Shown piece by piece: positions 1 through 8,290 of a stretch of DNA of 49,450 nt. A model generated the notes under the pieces. It ran no database searches and was not told where the DNA came from. It saw only the letters and a list, made by a program, of their open reading frames with translations. Position numbers and translations under genes: made by a program. Origin of the DNA: Clostridia bacterium (lineage in GTDB: Bacteria > Bacillota > Clostridia > Christensenellales > Borkfalkiaceae); contig JAFWXT010000055.1 of assembly GCA_017522945.1 (NCBI GenBank), positions 1 to 49,450 on the forward strand, read 5' to 3'. Numbering within the stretch: the stretch's first letter is position 1; each line of letters opens with the position of its first letter.

Positions 1-1238
1 ATATTAACCACGGTAAATAGTAAGTCGCCCACTTCTTCAAAAGTACTACCTTCCCCTTTTTCAGCGCTATGAAGCTCGGCAAGTTCTTCGCCAAGTTTAG
101 AATAAATTTGACCTATTGAAGAAAAATCAAAATTGTATTTTGAAGCACGCTTTTGCACCTTTTCAGCACGCATTAACGCTGGAAATGCTTTTGGCACGCT
201 GTTTATATATTCACTTCCGCTTTCAAAGCCCTTTTCTTTTGCTTTGTTCTTTTCCCAAACGGATAGCGCCTCTTCACCACTGTTTGCCTTATCAGCACCA
301 AAAACGTGCGTATGGCGATAAATTAGTTTGTTTGAAATATCGCTAACAACGTCATCGAGCGTAAACTCGTGATTTTCTTCGCCAAATATTGAATGGAATA
401 TAACTTGTAATAAAACGTCGCCCGTTTCTTCACAAATGCAAGCAGTGTCATCGCGCTCGATTGCATCGTAAAGCTCATAGCATTCTTCTAACAAATCCTT
501 TCTTATGCTATACCTTGTTTGTGCCTTATCCCAAGGGCAACCGTCTTCAGCTCTTAATGCTCGAACGATTTTATGCAAATCTTCAATGCAAAAACGTTTT
601 TTTGCAGTAAAAGGTTGGTCTTTAACTACTAACACCGTACGATAATCGTAACCGCTAAACCTATCCATTTCATAAAGTTTTATTTTCTTTGCCTTTCCGC
701 CTAAATAGAGCACGGCAGGCGCGTCGTCACCAAAAGCATCGGTTAAACGAATTTTCCATTCAGAACAAATAAACGGGCTATCAATATCGTATAAAACGAA
801 TGGACGAAGCACCGAAGAATTAAACTTTTCAGGCGCATACGCCGAAATTGCAGTATATCCACCACGAGTATCAAGCGAAGATAGTGCGTTTAATGTATGC
901 GAAACACCTTCAATTATCTTTGTGTTTTTATTGCGCTTTATTATTATCGAGCAAGCCACGTCATCGGCAACCGCACCGTCAACACAGTAAACAACGTCAG
1001 CATCCTTACTCTCTGTTAAAACACGCTTTGCTATCTTTTTAGAAAGAGTATCAAAATTGCGTGATTTAGTAAAATACTCGTCTAAATAAAATACGTTTAC
1101 GCCAAGTTCTTCAAATACTTTTGAGCTTTGTGCAAGTTTTGTTTTACAAAGTACTTTGCTTGCGCTTTTAATTTCGTTAATTGCATTTTGACTTAGCGCG
1201 CTTTTGTTCGTGCCAAGACCTATTAGGGTAATTTTCAT
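1..1238 (-). CDS. mazG: MazG-family NTP pyrophosphohydrolase with N-terminal tetrapyrrole-methylase-like domain (C-terminus cut by window edge)
   Basis: Translating the minus strand from an ATG at 1238 gives an open frame to the window edge (about 412 residues). The N-terminal ~200 residues begin MKITLIGLG, as in the SAM-dependent tetrapyrrole methylase-like domain of YabN. From about residue 215 comes a MazG domain with the hallmark EDGCPWDKAQT, then LLEECYELYDAI and EETGDVLLQVIFH, the metal-binding acidic helices. MazG proteins hydrolyse (d)NTPs to NMP plus pyrophosphate in house-cleaning. A second MazG repeat starts near the edge (EELAEL, EEVGDLLF). The YabN-type fusion beside a YabM-type flippase matches the Bacillus yabM-yabN order. 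The start lies 62 nt inside the upstream flippase gene, and only a weak purine stretch precedes the ATG, so translation may be coupled. The family call is firm; the C-terminus is not visible. Confidence 0.9.
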   Translation of the reverse strand, partial: MKITLIGLGTNKSALSQNAINEIKSASKVLCKTKLAQSSKVFEELGVNVFYLDEYFTKSRNFDTLSKKIAKRVLTESKDADVVYCVDGAVADDVACSIIIKRNKNTKIIEGVSHTLNALSSLDTRGGYTAISAYAPEKFNSSVLRPFVLYDIDSPFICSEWKIRLTDAFGDDAPAVLYLGGKAKKIKLYEMDRFSGYDYRTVLVVKDQPFTAKKRFCIEDLHKIVRALRAEDGCPWDKAQTRYSIRKDLLEECYELYDAIERDDTACICEETGDVLLQVIFHSIFGEENHEFTLDDVVSDISNKLIYRHTHVFGADKANSGEEALSVWEKNKAKEKGFESGSEYINSVPKAFPALMRAEKVQKRASKYNFDFSSIGQIYSKLGEELAELHSAEKGEGSTFEEVGDLLFTVVN

Positions 1239-2547
1239 TACTTCTACTCTCTTTTTTATTTATATATATAATATATAATAAATTTATCAATAGTGCAACA
1301 AAATAACAGCCAAAGTCGGAAATAATCATTCCAAAAACGTTTATTTGGGGCATTTTTACCAAAGTTAGGTTGGCAATTATTTTTATTACTACTCCAATCG
1401 GCATACTTATAAGCATAACTCTTTGTTTTGATATACCAACCAAATAACAGTTTGTGGCTTGCAAAGTTGATAGCGCTACTATGTTTATGCTCGCGTATCT
1501 TATCAATAAGATTAATAGGTTAGAATATTCCTTAATTCCACCAAACAATATTCTAACTATAAGTGGAGCAAATAACACCGTACAAATTGCCCACACGATT
1601 GATAAAATAAAAACCGTTACTATGCCTTTATCGTTCTTATTATCTTTTACAATCAAAGGTAAAAAGCCTAAACTTAAATTATGAAGTAGTGATACCGGCA
1701 AAGAAATCACAGTATCTACACCACCAGAATAAACCCCGTAAACTTCGGTTGCCTTTTCAAAATAAGTATTTTTAAGCGAGTTTATAACAATAAAACTATC
1801 GGCAAAGGTTGCAAGCGGAAAGAAAAGCACAGAGCAAGCAATAGGCGCAATAATAAGGAATAATTCTTTTAACGTAATTTCTTTTTTATTATCTTCGTTT
1901 ATATCTTCACAGCGAGTTTTTCGATATTTTATTAGCATATAACTAAAGGCTATTATTTCCGAAAAGGTAACCGCTAAACAAGCGAAAAAAGCTCTTTTTT
2001 GCACTGAGCCAGATATTAAAAGTAGGGCTATAACACCACTAACGCACTTTACAAGCTGTTCAACCGTTTGGGAAAATGCAGTTGGTTTAAAATTGCTTTT
2101 ACCCTGAAAATACCCACGAAAACAAGAAATTAAAGCAACCGCTACTATTGCAGGGGCAATTGCATAGTAAAGAGAACTTGCCGTAGAATCGCCTTGCATA
2201 GTTGCAATTTTTTTACTAAAAATGAGCAATACAAAGCACAAAACTAATGCAATAAGTACAAAAATTTTAATGCATTTTTTTAAAAGACTTTTAGCATTAT
2301 AACCTTTTGCTATTATTTGCGTCATAGCGGTTGGAAGTCCGCCACAAGCCAAAGTAATTGCAAGCGAATAAACAGGAAATACCATTTGATAAAGTCCCAT
2401 TCCTTTACTCCCCAATAAGTTGCATAAAGGTATTTTATATATTCCGCCCAACAATTTGATAAGCAAGGTTGAAAGCATAAATATAGCAGTCCCCTCTGCC
2501 ACACCTATTTTACTTTCAATCCCTTTTAATAAACTTTTATTTTTCAT
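1177..2547 (-). CDS. Polysaccharide/lipid flippase of the MOP superfamily (SpoVB/YabM-like)
   Basis: A 456-residue integral membrane protein with about a dozen hydrophobic segments. Its N-terminus (GTAIFMLSTLLIKLLGGIYK, then GLYQMVFPVYSLAITLACGG) is typical of the SpoVB/MurJ-related oligosaccharide-lipid flippases. Family members move lipid-linked cell-wall, polysaccharide or spore-cortex precursors across the membrane; the substrate here cannot be read from sequence. Its position just upstream of MazG matches yabM-yabN in Bacillus. The last 20 codons overlap mazG by 62 nt in another frame, giving a charged tail after the final membrane helix. No clear Shine-Dalgarno site precedes the ATG. 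SpoVB proper is less likely than YabM given the neighbour. Confidence 0.85.
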   Translation of the reverse strand: MKNKSLLKGIESKIGVAEGTAIFMLSTLLIKLLGGIYKIPLCNLLGSKGMGLYQMVFPVYSLAITLACGGLPTAMTQIIAKGYNAKSLLKKCIKIFVLIALVLCFVLLIFSKKIATMQGDSTASSLYYAIAPAIVAVALISCFRGYFQGKSNFKPTAFSQTVEQLVKCVSGVIALLLISGSVQKRAFFACLAVTFSEIIAFSYMLIKYRKTRCEDINEDNKKEITLKELFLIIAPIACSVLFFPLATFADSFIVINSLKNTYFEKATEVYGVYSGGVDTVISLPVSLLHNLSLGFLPLIVKDNKNDKGIVTVFILSIVWAICTVLFAPLIVRILFGGIKEYSNLLILLIRYASINIVALSTLQATNCYLVGISKQRVMLISMPIGVVIKIIANLTLVKMPQINVFGMIISDFGCYFVALLINLLYIIYINKKESRSNENYPNRSWHEQKRAKSKCN

Positions 2548-2610
2548 AATAGTATTATGACTGTTTATTAAAATTTTATTACCGTTTTAGGTATTGCTTA
2601 TATACTGTTA

Positions 2611-2655
2611 AAAAACAAAAAAAGGTGCTATAATCAACCTATAGCACCACTTTTT
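2611..2655 (-). terminator. Rho-independent terminator after the DeoC-like gene
   Basis: Perfect 9-bp stem (GGTGCTATA at 2624-2632 with TATAGCACC at 2640-2648) followed, on the minus strand, by a run of seven T then more T. It lies 39 bases beyond the stop of the DeoC-like gene. A shorter T run on the plus side could make it bidirectional. Confidence 0.85.
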
Positions 2656-2686
2656 ATACCTTTGTTTATAAATGATAACGGCTAAA

Positions 2687-3937
2687 TTATTCTTCTTCGT
2701 GCTTTATACTTTCAGCCAAAGCGATTGCCTTTTCAACCACAAAAACGTCAATACCACGTTCTGCATGGCGCTTAATTTCTTCACTTTTTGAAATAATAAA
2801 GTCAACTTGTACTTTGCATTTTTCTGCACAAGATTTAACTGTAAACAAAAGTTTTGACTTACTAAGCTTTATTGCGTTTTTAATAAAAATCTTTTTGGGC
2901 TTTGCCTGCAATGCACAAGCAAGCGCCATACTAAATTCTTCGTTTGTTAAATGATTTGCGTCAATAGCAACGGTAAATGCAATTTTTTCACCAATCATTT
3001 TTCTATATTCAAGAAATTCCTTTTCAATTAAGCGTTTTTTGCCTTCTTTAATAATTGAAAGTGGCATTATAACTTGAATTTCACTAACTTTTAAAGCTTT
3101 TGCCTGTCTAATTTCCCACTTTTTAGCAAGCGCAGTGCTTTCTCCCAAGCCTATAACGGCACAAACCTTTCTTAAATCCTTAACACTCTTTTTTAAGCCC
3201 TTAATTTTGCTAGTTAAAAGCATATAAGATTCAAAAGTATAGTTAGAAGCATCTAAAATACGTTCTTTTAAGATTTCTGTTGTAAGAGTTGGGTCGGTTA
3301 AATCGTATGCAATTTTATTATACAACTTTTGAAGTTTAATTTGCTTATATTCAACTTCGCAATAAGCATCTGGGTCTTCGGGCTTAGCCACCAAGTTTTC
3401 TTCATTGCTTTCAGCCTGTTTTTCAAAGGCCTCTCTTATTTGTTTTTCTTCTTCAGTTTCAGCAGGCAAAATAGGTAGGGGTGAATCTTGATTTTCTACT
3501 TTTTCAGGCAAAGTGTTTTCAGCCGTTTCATCTTTAAAAGGGTTAGTTTCATCAAACGACAACTGCTCTTGAATTTGTTTTTGTTCTTCGCTTTCGCTCG
3601 AACTTTCAAAGAAATTATCATCTTGAGCATTGTTAGAACTTATCAAGAATGATTGTTGCTCACCTTGAATTTCTTCCTGCTTTTCTTCAAGAATTTCATT
3701 TTGTTCATCTTCGGCTTGTGGATTATCTTTACTTTCTAAAAGCAAATTTTCATCATCGCCGTTGCATTCCTTTTCTGAGTCGTTTTTTTGTTCACTTTCG
3801 GCGTTTTCTTTGGTATACTCTTCATTTAAATGCATAAGAACTTGAGTAAATTCTTGAATTTCACTCTCTTTATTTTCCGATTGAACAGATGATTTTTCAT
3901 CTATAACTAAATTGTCGTTATTTTTTAATTCTTCCAT
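2687..3937 (-). CDS. Acidic protein with a degenerate deoxyribose-phosphate-aldolase-like C-terminal domain
   Basis: 416 residues in two parts. Residues 1-195 are low-complexity and very rich in Glu, Gln, Asp, Ser and Asn, probably disordered. Residues ~205-412 follow the DeoC TIM-barrel pattern: KVCAVIGLGEST (257-268) aligns with the DeoC KVCTVIGFPLG region, SEIQVIMPLSIIKEG (285-299) with the EIDMVINIGALKSG strand, LTNEE (330-334) with LTDEE, and KIFIKNAIK (349-357) with the Schiff-base FVKTSTG. The Schiff-base Lys appears retained (K353), but the catalytic Asp is Gln (Q288) and the second Lys (VKASGG) becomes VDFIIS, so normal aldolase activity is unlikely. A strong AAGGAG precedes the ATG and a terminator follows, so it is probably monocistronic. 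The homology is by eye and the role unknown. Confidence 0.62.
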   Translation of the reverse strand: MEELKNNDNLVIDEKSSVQSENKESEIQEFTQVLMHLNEEYTKENAESEQKNDSEKECNGDDENLLLESKDNPQAEDEQNEILEEKQEEIQGEQQSFLISSNNAQDDNFFESSSESEEQKQIQEQLSFDETNPFKDETAENTLPEKVENQDSPLPILPAETEEEKQIREAFEKQAESNEENLVAKPEDPDAYCEVEYKQIKLQKLYNKIAYDLTDPTLTTEILKERILDASNYTFESYMLLTSKIKGLKKSVKDLRKVCAVIGLGESTALAKKWEIRQAKALKVSEIQVIMPLSIIKEGKKRLIEKEFLEYRKMIGEKIAFTVAIDANHLTNEEFSMALACALQAKPKKIFIKNAIKLSKSKLLFTVKSCAEKCKVQVDFIISKSEEIKRHAERGIDVFVVEKAIALAESIKHEEE

Positions 3938-4038
3938 ATAATACTCCTTATAATCGACAAAAAAGGTTTATTTATCACAAATATATTATTTATTCTTTAA
4001 ACAAAATCAGCTATAATTAAAGCCGTTAGGAGATCATT

Positions 4039-4323
4039 ATGCCAAACCCATTTTTTGCCATTTTACTACTTATAGGTATTTTTTGTTTTTTTCTATGCGT
4101 TTCCTTTTTGCTTAATATATTATACCACTATAAAGCGAATAATAATCAATTCAATACTGTAAATCAACAAAAAAATCAAAATAAAAGCAAAATCTACCAT
4201 CCTAAGCGTGTAAATAAATATTACAATTCACAGGGTAAAAAGCCCGATATAGCCCTAAAAAATAAAATTTTAATATCTAACAACACACAATTTTGTTCAA
4301 AAAACAATATCAATGAAGATTAG
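4039..4323 (+). CDS. Small single-pass membrane protein, unknown function
   Basis: 94 residues. An N-terminal hydrophobic helix (about residues 5-28) is followed by a polar, Asn/Lys/Gln-rich tail with net positive charge, which would face the cytoplasm under the positive-inside rule. AGGAG stands six bases before the ATG, supporting translation. It is divergent from the DeoC-like gene and convergent with rsfS, whose stop is only a few bases away. It ends in TAG, showing TAG is an ordinary stop here. I do not recognise a family. Confidence 0.65.
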   Translation: MPNPFFAILLLIGIFCFFLCVSFLLNILYHYKANNNQFNTVNQQKNQNKSKIYHPKRVNKYYNSQGKKPDIALKNKILISNNTQFCSKNNINED

Positions 4324-4328
4324 AATTA

Positions 4329-4676
4329 TTAGGCTTCAATTCTTTCAATAGTGCTTTCATCACCCCAAAGACGTTCAAGATGATAAAACAATCTTGTTTC
4401 GTCGTTAAAAATGTGAACGATACAATCACCAAAATCAAGAACCGCCCATCTACCTTCACTTTCACCGTCACGACGTTTAACTTCAACGCCAAGTTTCGAC
4501 ATACCTTCGTCAACGTATTCACATAGCGATTTTACTTGAGAAGTTGAAGTACCCCCTGCAATAATAAAATAATCGGCAAGTACTGTTTTTTCGCTTACGT
4601 TAATTTTAACGATATCGCGTGCTTTTTTGTTTACTAAAATGTTACAAATTTCATTACTTAATTGTTTTGCGTCCAT
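4329..4676 (-). CDS. rsfS: Ribosomal silencing factor RsfS
   Basis: 115 residues from the preferred ATG at 4676, which has AAGGA eight bases upstream. An in-frame ATG at 4709 would overlap nadD-yqeK and lacks a site. The protein shows the RsfS/Iojap (DUF143) pattern: KKARDIVKINV, ADYFIIAGGTSTSQVKSL, then GRWAVLDFGDCIVHIF and the C-terminal FYHLERLWGD. RsfS binds ribosomal protein L14 (uL14) and blocks subunit joining during starvation. The position just after the NadD-YqeK gene (10-nt gap) is the conserved Firmicutes order and suggests one operon. Confidence 0.95.
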   Translation of the reverse strand: MDAKQLSNEICNILVNKKARDIVKINVSEKTVLADYFIIAGGTSTSQVKSLCEYVDEGMSKLGVEVKRRDGESEGRWAVLDFGDCIVHIFNDETRLFYHLERLWGDESTIERIEA

Positions 4677-4686
4677 AATTTTTTCC

Positions 4687-5799
4687 TTAACGTTTATTAT
4701 AATATTCATTTGCTAAAGCAGTAAGTTCAAAAAGATTGTCACCGCTTTTTTGTACGTGTTTAATTAGTCTTTCAATGCAAAGGCAAAAGCCTTTTTCAAA
4801 ATCGTTATCAACGGCTAAGCGTAGCTCGTCAACTTCATCATAAGTTCTGCCATCTTCTAACAAATCAGCTAAAAAAATAATTTTTTCTAAAGTTGACATA
4901 TTAGGTCTGCCAGTTGAATGGTATGCTATTGCGTTTATAACGTTTTCATCTTCTATATTTAAAGTATTTTTTGCAATATGTGCGCCTATATATTGATGAA
5001 CGATACTTTCGGGAGCATTTTTTGGAATATCCACATCTATATAATCTTCGCGCTTTTCATACTTCGCTACGTCGTGAAGTAAAGCCGAAAGCTTTGCCTT
5101 TTCCACGTTTTCACCAAGTTTTTTAGCATATTTTTGGGCTAAAACTATTACGCCTGCCGTATGAATTAGCCTACTTTCTTTTAGTTGTTTTGAAACAAAT
5201 TCGTAATATTTATCACCACTATAAAGATTATTACGCTTTATATAATCGATAACTTTATTATTCAAGTATTCGCGCGGCATCACGCCAAGTTTTAATAACT
5301 CACGCACGAAGGTGCTTGATATTTTTCCGTCAAATTCAAAAAAGAAAATAGGTTTATTAGTTGTTTCTTTAAACTTTTCAACTTCTGCCTTTAAATCGTA
5401 GCCCTTTCTTCCCATAACTGTTAAAGTAGCGTTGTTTAAAATATACTCAACGTTTTTCCACTTCAAAAAGTTAACCAAAGAGTCAGCGCCTATAAGCAAA
5501 AATAATTCGGCATTAGGATTTTGCTCTTTTATCCATTCAAGCGTTTTATAAGTATAGCTTGGACGGGTAGAAGAAATTTCGTAATCACTAACGGTTACAA
5601 AGTCAAGATTTTTAAAGGCAATTTCAACCATTTCTTTACGCATTCTTGGCAAGCTTAAAAACTCACTTTTAAAAGGTGAAAGATGTGTTGGAACAACTAT
5701 AACCTTATCAAGATTTAATTTTTCCTTAAATTTTTTGCAAATTTCATAGTGGTCGTTATGAACAGGGTCGAACGAGCCACCAAAAACACCTATTCTCAT
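4687..5799 (-). CDS. nadD: Nicotinate-nucleotide adenylyltransferase fused to a YqeK-type HD hydrolase
   Basis: 370 residues made of two enzymes usually encoded separately. Residues 1-~190 are NadD: the nucleotidyltransferase signature GVFGGSFDPVHNDH at 4-17 and the ISSTFVR motif near 160-170. It makes nicotinate adenine dinucleotide for NAD synthesis. Residues ~200-370 are a YqeK HD domain: SRLIHTAGV, ALLHDVAK, and AYHSTGRPNMSTLEKIIFLAD. YqeK proteins are reported to be symmetrical Ap4A hydrolases. In Bacillus nadD and yqeK are adjacent, so the fusion preserves operon order. No Shine-Dalgarno site is visible; the promoter at 5806-5834 places the transcript start at the ATG itself, a leaderless candidate. 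rsfS follows. Confidence 0.93.
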   Translation of the reverse strand: MRIGVFGGSFDPVHNDHYEICKKFKEKLNLDKVIVVPTHLSPFKSEFLSLPRMRKEMVEIAFKNLDFVTVSDYEISSTRPSYTYKTLEWIKEQNPNAELFLLIGADSLVNFLKWKNVEYILNNATLTVMGRKGYDLKAEVEKFKETTNKPIFFFEFDGKISSTFVRELLKLGVMPREYLNNKVIDYIKRNNLYSGDKYYEFVSKQLKESRLIHTAGVIVLAQKYAKKLGENVEKAKLSALLHDVAKYEKREDYIDVDIPKNAPESIVHQYIGAHIAKNTLNIEDENVINAIAYHSTGRPNMSTLEKIIFLADLLEDGRTYDEVDELRLAVDNDFEKGFCLCIERLIKHVQKSGDNLFELTALANEYYNKR

Positions 5800-5805
5800 A
5801 ATTAT

Positions 5806-5834
5806 ATTTTATCACATTTTTTTATTTTTTACAA
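5806..5834 (-). promoter_or_regulatory. Sigma-A-like promoter of nadD-yqeK, predicted leaderless start
   Basis: On the minus strand the -35 is TTGTAA (5829-5834), the spacer is 17 bp and the -10 is TAAAAT (5806-5811), preceded by TGA, an extended -10. The expected start, seven bases downstream, is 5799, the A of the nadD ATG. Confidence 0.6.
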
Positions 5835-5872
5835 GTTTAATTAACATCTTTTTTGGCAATAATTTTTATACT

Positions 5873-6673
5873 ATGAAACACACTAAATTTTCAATTATTT
5901 CTGATAGTATTTTGTCTTTTTGTATTACCTTTATAATTTCATACGTTTTTTTATCTTTAATGAGCTTTTCAAAAGAGGTAAAAATCGCTTTCGGCTTAGT
6001 TCTTGCGCTATGTTTATTTTTAATAGTAATTAAATTTAAAAGCGACAAATATAATTTAGGGGAACTTGACGTTTTTGAGAAAAAAGCGGTTGATTCACTT
6101 ATGCTTAAACTTGAAACAACCCCCGATAATGAAGTTATAGAGGCACTTAATAAAATTTTAGCCCATAAAAACGTTACTGCACAAAAAGTAAAAAATCATT
6201 TAGAAAGCAAAACTTCGGTTTATATTTTTAACTTTGATAAGCAAACTTCAAGAACTAAAATTTGTTATTTTTTGCGTGGTTTTTGCAATAAAAAAATTTA
6301 TTTGTTTTGCAATAAAACAAGTGATGATAGTATAACTCTTTTAAAAAATTTTAAGCACAAAATTACAGTGTTTGACTCTAAAAAAGTTTACAAACTTTTC
6401 AAAGAAGCAAATATCGAGATGATAACCAAAGAAGAAGAAAGTAAAACCAAAAGCGATAAATTTAAAATATGGCTAAATAAAGTTTTTACTAAAAAAAGAG
6501 CAATAAACTTCACCTTAATCGCAGGATGCTTACTACTCTTTTCTACTTTTACATTTTTTCCATTATATTATAGAATTTGCGCGCTAATTAGTGCTTTTTT
6601 AGCAGTTATTTGCCTAATTTTTGGCACTAAAGAGGAGCGTTTGGAAACAAATTCATTAAGTTTTGACGATTAA
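5873..6673 (+). CDS. Membrane protein of unknown function with a cytoplasmic middle domain
   Basis: 266 residues. Two hydrophobic helices (about 10-31 and 38-54) precede a soluble Lys-rich middle (about 55-205), and two more helices follow (about 212-230 and 233-250). The middle contains NLGELDVFEKKAVDSLML, the pair TSVYIFNF and KICYFLRGF, and KKIYLFCN, alternating strands and helices reminiscent of a nuclease-like or Rossmann fold, but I cannot assign a family. It is inverted between yhbY and nadD, which are adjacent in many Firmicutes, so it looks inserted. Its stop overlaps the yhbY stop by four bases. No Shine-Dalgarno site is present and TATACT abuts the ATG, so the start is uncertain. 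Confidence 0.6.
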   Translation: MKHTKFSIISDSILSFCITFIISYVFLSLMSFSKEVKIAFGLVLALCLFLIVIKFKSDKYNLGELDVFEKKAVDSLMLKLETTPDNEVIEALNKILAHKNVTAQKVKNHLESKTSVYIFNFDKQTSRTKICYFLRGFCNKKIYLFCNKTSDDSITLLKNFKHKITVFDSKKVYKLFKEANIEMITKEEESKTKSDKFKIWLNKVFTKKRAINFTLIAGCLLLFSTFTFFPLYYRICALISAFLAVICLIFGTKEERLETNSLSFDD

Positions 6674-6963
6674 AACTTAATATGTTCAATGCCCTTTTTA
6701 TTGCTTCTTCTGTAAAGAACTATTTTCTTGCCCGTTACTGCAACTACTTCAGCATTTAAAAGTGGTTCGAGTTCTAATGCGATTTGCTTTGGATCATCGT
6801 CGTTATTGTTTAAAACGCTTACTTTGATAAGTTCGCGTGCTTCTAACGCTTCGGATAAACTTTTGATTAAATTTTCACTAATTCCGCACTTACCAATTTG
6901 GGTTACAGGTGAAATAGTTTGCGCTAACGCGCGAAGATTACTTCTTTCTTTCGATGTTAACAT
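6670..6963 (-). CDS. yhbY: CRM-domain RNA-binding protein YhbY (YqeI)
   Basis: 97 residues, the usual length. The start MLTSKERSNLRALAQTISP, then VTQIGKCGISENLIKSL and a C-terminal AEVVAVTGKKIVLYRRS, form the CRS1-YhbY fold including the GxxG-like loop. YhbY/YqeI binds pre-50S ribosomal RNA and helps ribosome assembly. AAGGAAG stands upstream of the ATG. It starts 18 nt after obgE stops, so the two ribosome-assembly factors are probably cotranscribed. Confidence 0.95.
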   Translation of the reverse strand: MLTSKERSNLRALAQTISPVTQIGKCGISENLIKSLSEALEARELIKVSVLNNNDDDPKQIALELEPLLNAEVVAVTGKKIVLYRRSNKKGIEHIKF

Positions 6964-6981
6964 TATATATACTTCCTTTAT

Positions 6982-8247
6982 TTAGTCAATAAAATCAAAT
7001 TCAATTTCGCCTATTACAACAATGCTACCCTCTTTAGCCCCTTGATGACGAAGAGCCTTAATAACGCCCTTATCGCGCAAAGTTTTTTGAAAATATGCAA
7101 GTGAATCGGCATCGTTTAAAACAACGTTTCTTTCAAGCAGTTCAACGAGTGGACCTACCACTACGAAAGCCCCATCGTCGTCACGCAAGATTTCAAAGGC
7201 ATTTGAATCTTTCTTTTCGTATGAGAACGCTTCAAATTGCATTGGCTGTACAGGTGGTAATTGTTTTAATTCTTCACTTACCTTATCTAAAACTTCTAAA
7301 ACGCCCTCGCCCTTAATTGCCGAAATGGTAAATATAGGGTATTTTTTTGCGTATTTTTTCTTAAACGCCTTAACGTTTTCTTCTGCACCAAAAATATCGG
7401 TTTTGTTAAGAACTACTACTTGTTTAAGTTCGGCAAGCTTTTCACTATAGGTTGCAAGCTCGTCGTTTATCTTTTTAAAATCTTCAATAGGATTTCTACC
7501 TTCAACACCCGATGCGTCGATTATATGAACGAGCATTCTCGTTCTTTCAATATGGCGTAAAAATTCGTGCCCAAGCCCTGCACCTTGCGAAGCACCTTCG
7601 ATAAGACCTGGTATATCGGCAACGATAAAATCTTCTTCGTTGTGGCGAACAACACCTAAGTTTGGAGATAAAGTTGTAAAATGATAGTTCGCAATTTTTG
7701 GTTTTGCACCCGAAATTTTTGAAAGCAAGGTTGATTTTCCTACGTTAGGAAATCCAACCAAACCAACGTCCGCAATAATTTTAAGTTCTAAAACTACGCG
7801 CTTAATTTCAGTACGCTCACCCTTTTGAGAAAAGTGTGGAGTATGCCTACGGCTTGTGCAAAACTTTTTATTACCTTTACCGCCTGCGCCACCTTCTAAA
7901 ACTAATTCGCGTTGCCCATCGTAAAATATATCGCAAATAACCCTATCGGTTTCTTTATCGCGAACAACCGTGCCGAGTGGAAGATGGATAATCATATCTT
8001 CACCGCATCTACCCGTACAGTTTTTAGTATCGCCCTTTACGCCGTTTTCAGCAAAAAATTTATGCTTAAACTGAAAATCAAGAAGACTTGTTTTATGACG
8101 GTCGCCAACGAAAATAACGTTACCGCCTTTACCGCCGTCGCCACCGTCCGGTCCGCCGTTAGCAACGCCTTTATATCTAATAAAAGACGTGCAACCATCG
8201 CCACCGTCGCCACTTTTTATTAAAATACTCTCTTTATCTACAAACAT
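6982..8247 (-). CDS. obgE: Obg-family ribosome-assembly GTPase
   Basis: 421 residues with the three Obg parts. Residues 1-158 form the Gly-rich Obg fold (GDGGDG, GGPDGGDGGKGG). The G domain has G1 GFPNVGKST at 165-173, G3 DIPGLIEG and G4 NKTD. The OCT-type C-terminal domain begins around 340 (FEILRDDDGAFVVVGPLVE). Obg binds the 50S subunit and (p)ppGpp, linking ribosome maturation to growth state. AAAGGTGA precedes the ATG. The order obgE-yhbY-nadD/yqeK-rsfS groups ribosome and NAD functions on one strand. Confidence 0.97.
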   Translation of the reverse strand: MFVDKESILIKSGDGGDGCTSFIRYKGVANGGPDGGDGGKGGNVIFVGDRHKTSLLDFQFKHKFFAENGVKGDTKNCTGRCGEDMIIHLPLGTVVRDKETDRVICDIFYDGQRELVLEGGAGGKGNKKFCTSRRHTPHFSQKGERTEIKRVVLELKIIADVGLVGFPNVGKSTLLSKISGAKPKIANYHFTTLSPNLGVVRHNEEDFIVADIPGLIEGASQGAGLGHEFLRHIERTRMLVHIIDASGVEGRNPIEDFKKINDELATYSEKLAELKQVVVLNKTDIFGAEENVKAFKKKYAKKYPIFTISAIKGEGVLEVLDKVSEELKQLPPVQPMQFEAFSYEKKDSNAFEILRDDDGAFVVVGPLVELLERNVVLNDADSLAYFQKTLRDKGVIKALRHQGAKEGSIVVIGEIEFDFID

Positions 8248-8290
8248 AATTCACCTTTAAATAGCCGTTTATTAGCTTATAGGATAGTTT

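Noticed and set aside
116..1042. Short plus-strand open frames in the first kilobase
   Set aside because: They are shadows of the mazG frame, which translates well on the minus strand.
5867..5872. TATACT just before the ATG of the membrane gene as a -10 box
   Set aside because: It abuts the ATG, so transcription would start inside the gene, and no matching -35 is present.
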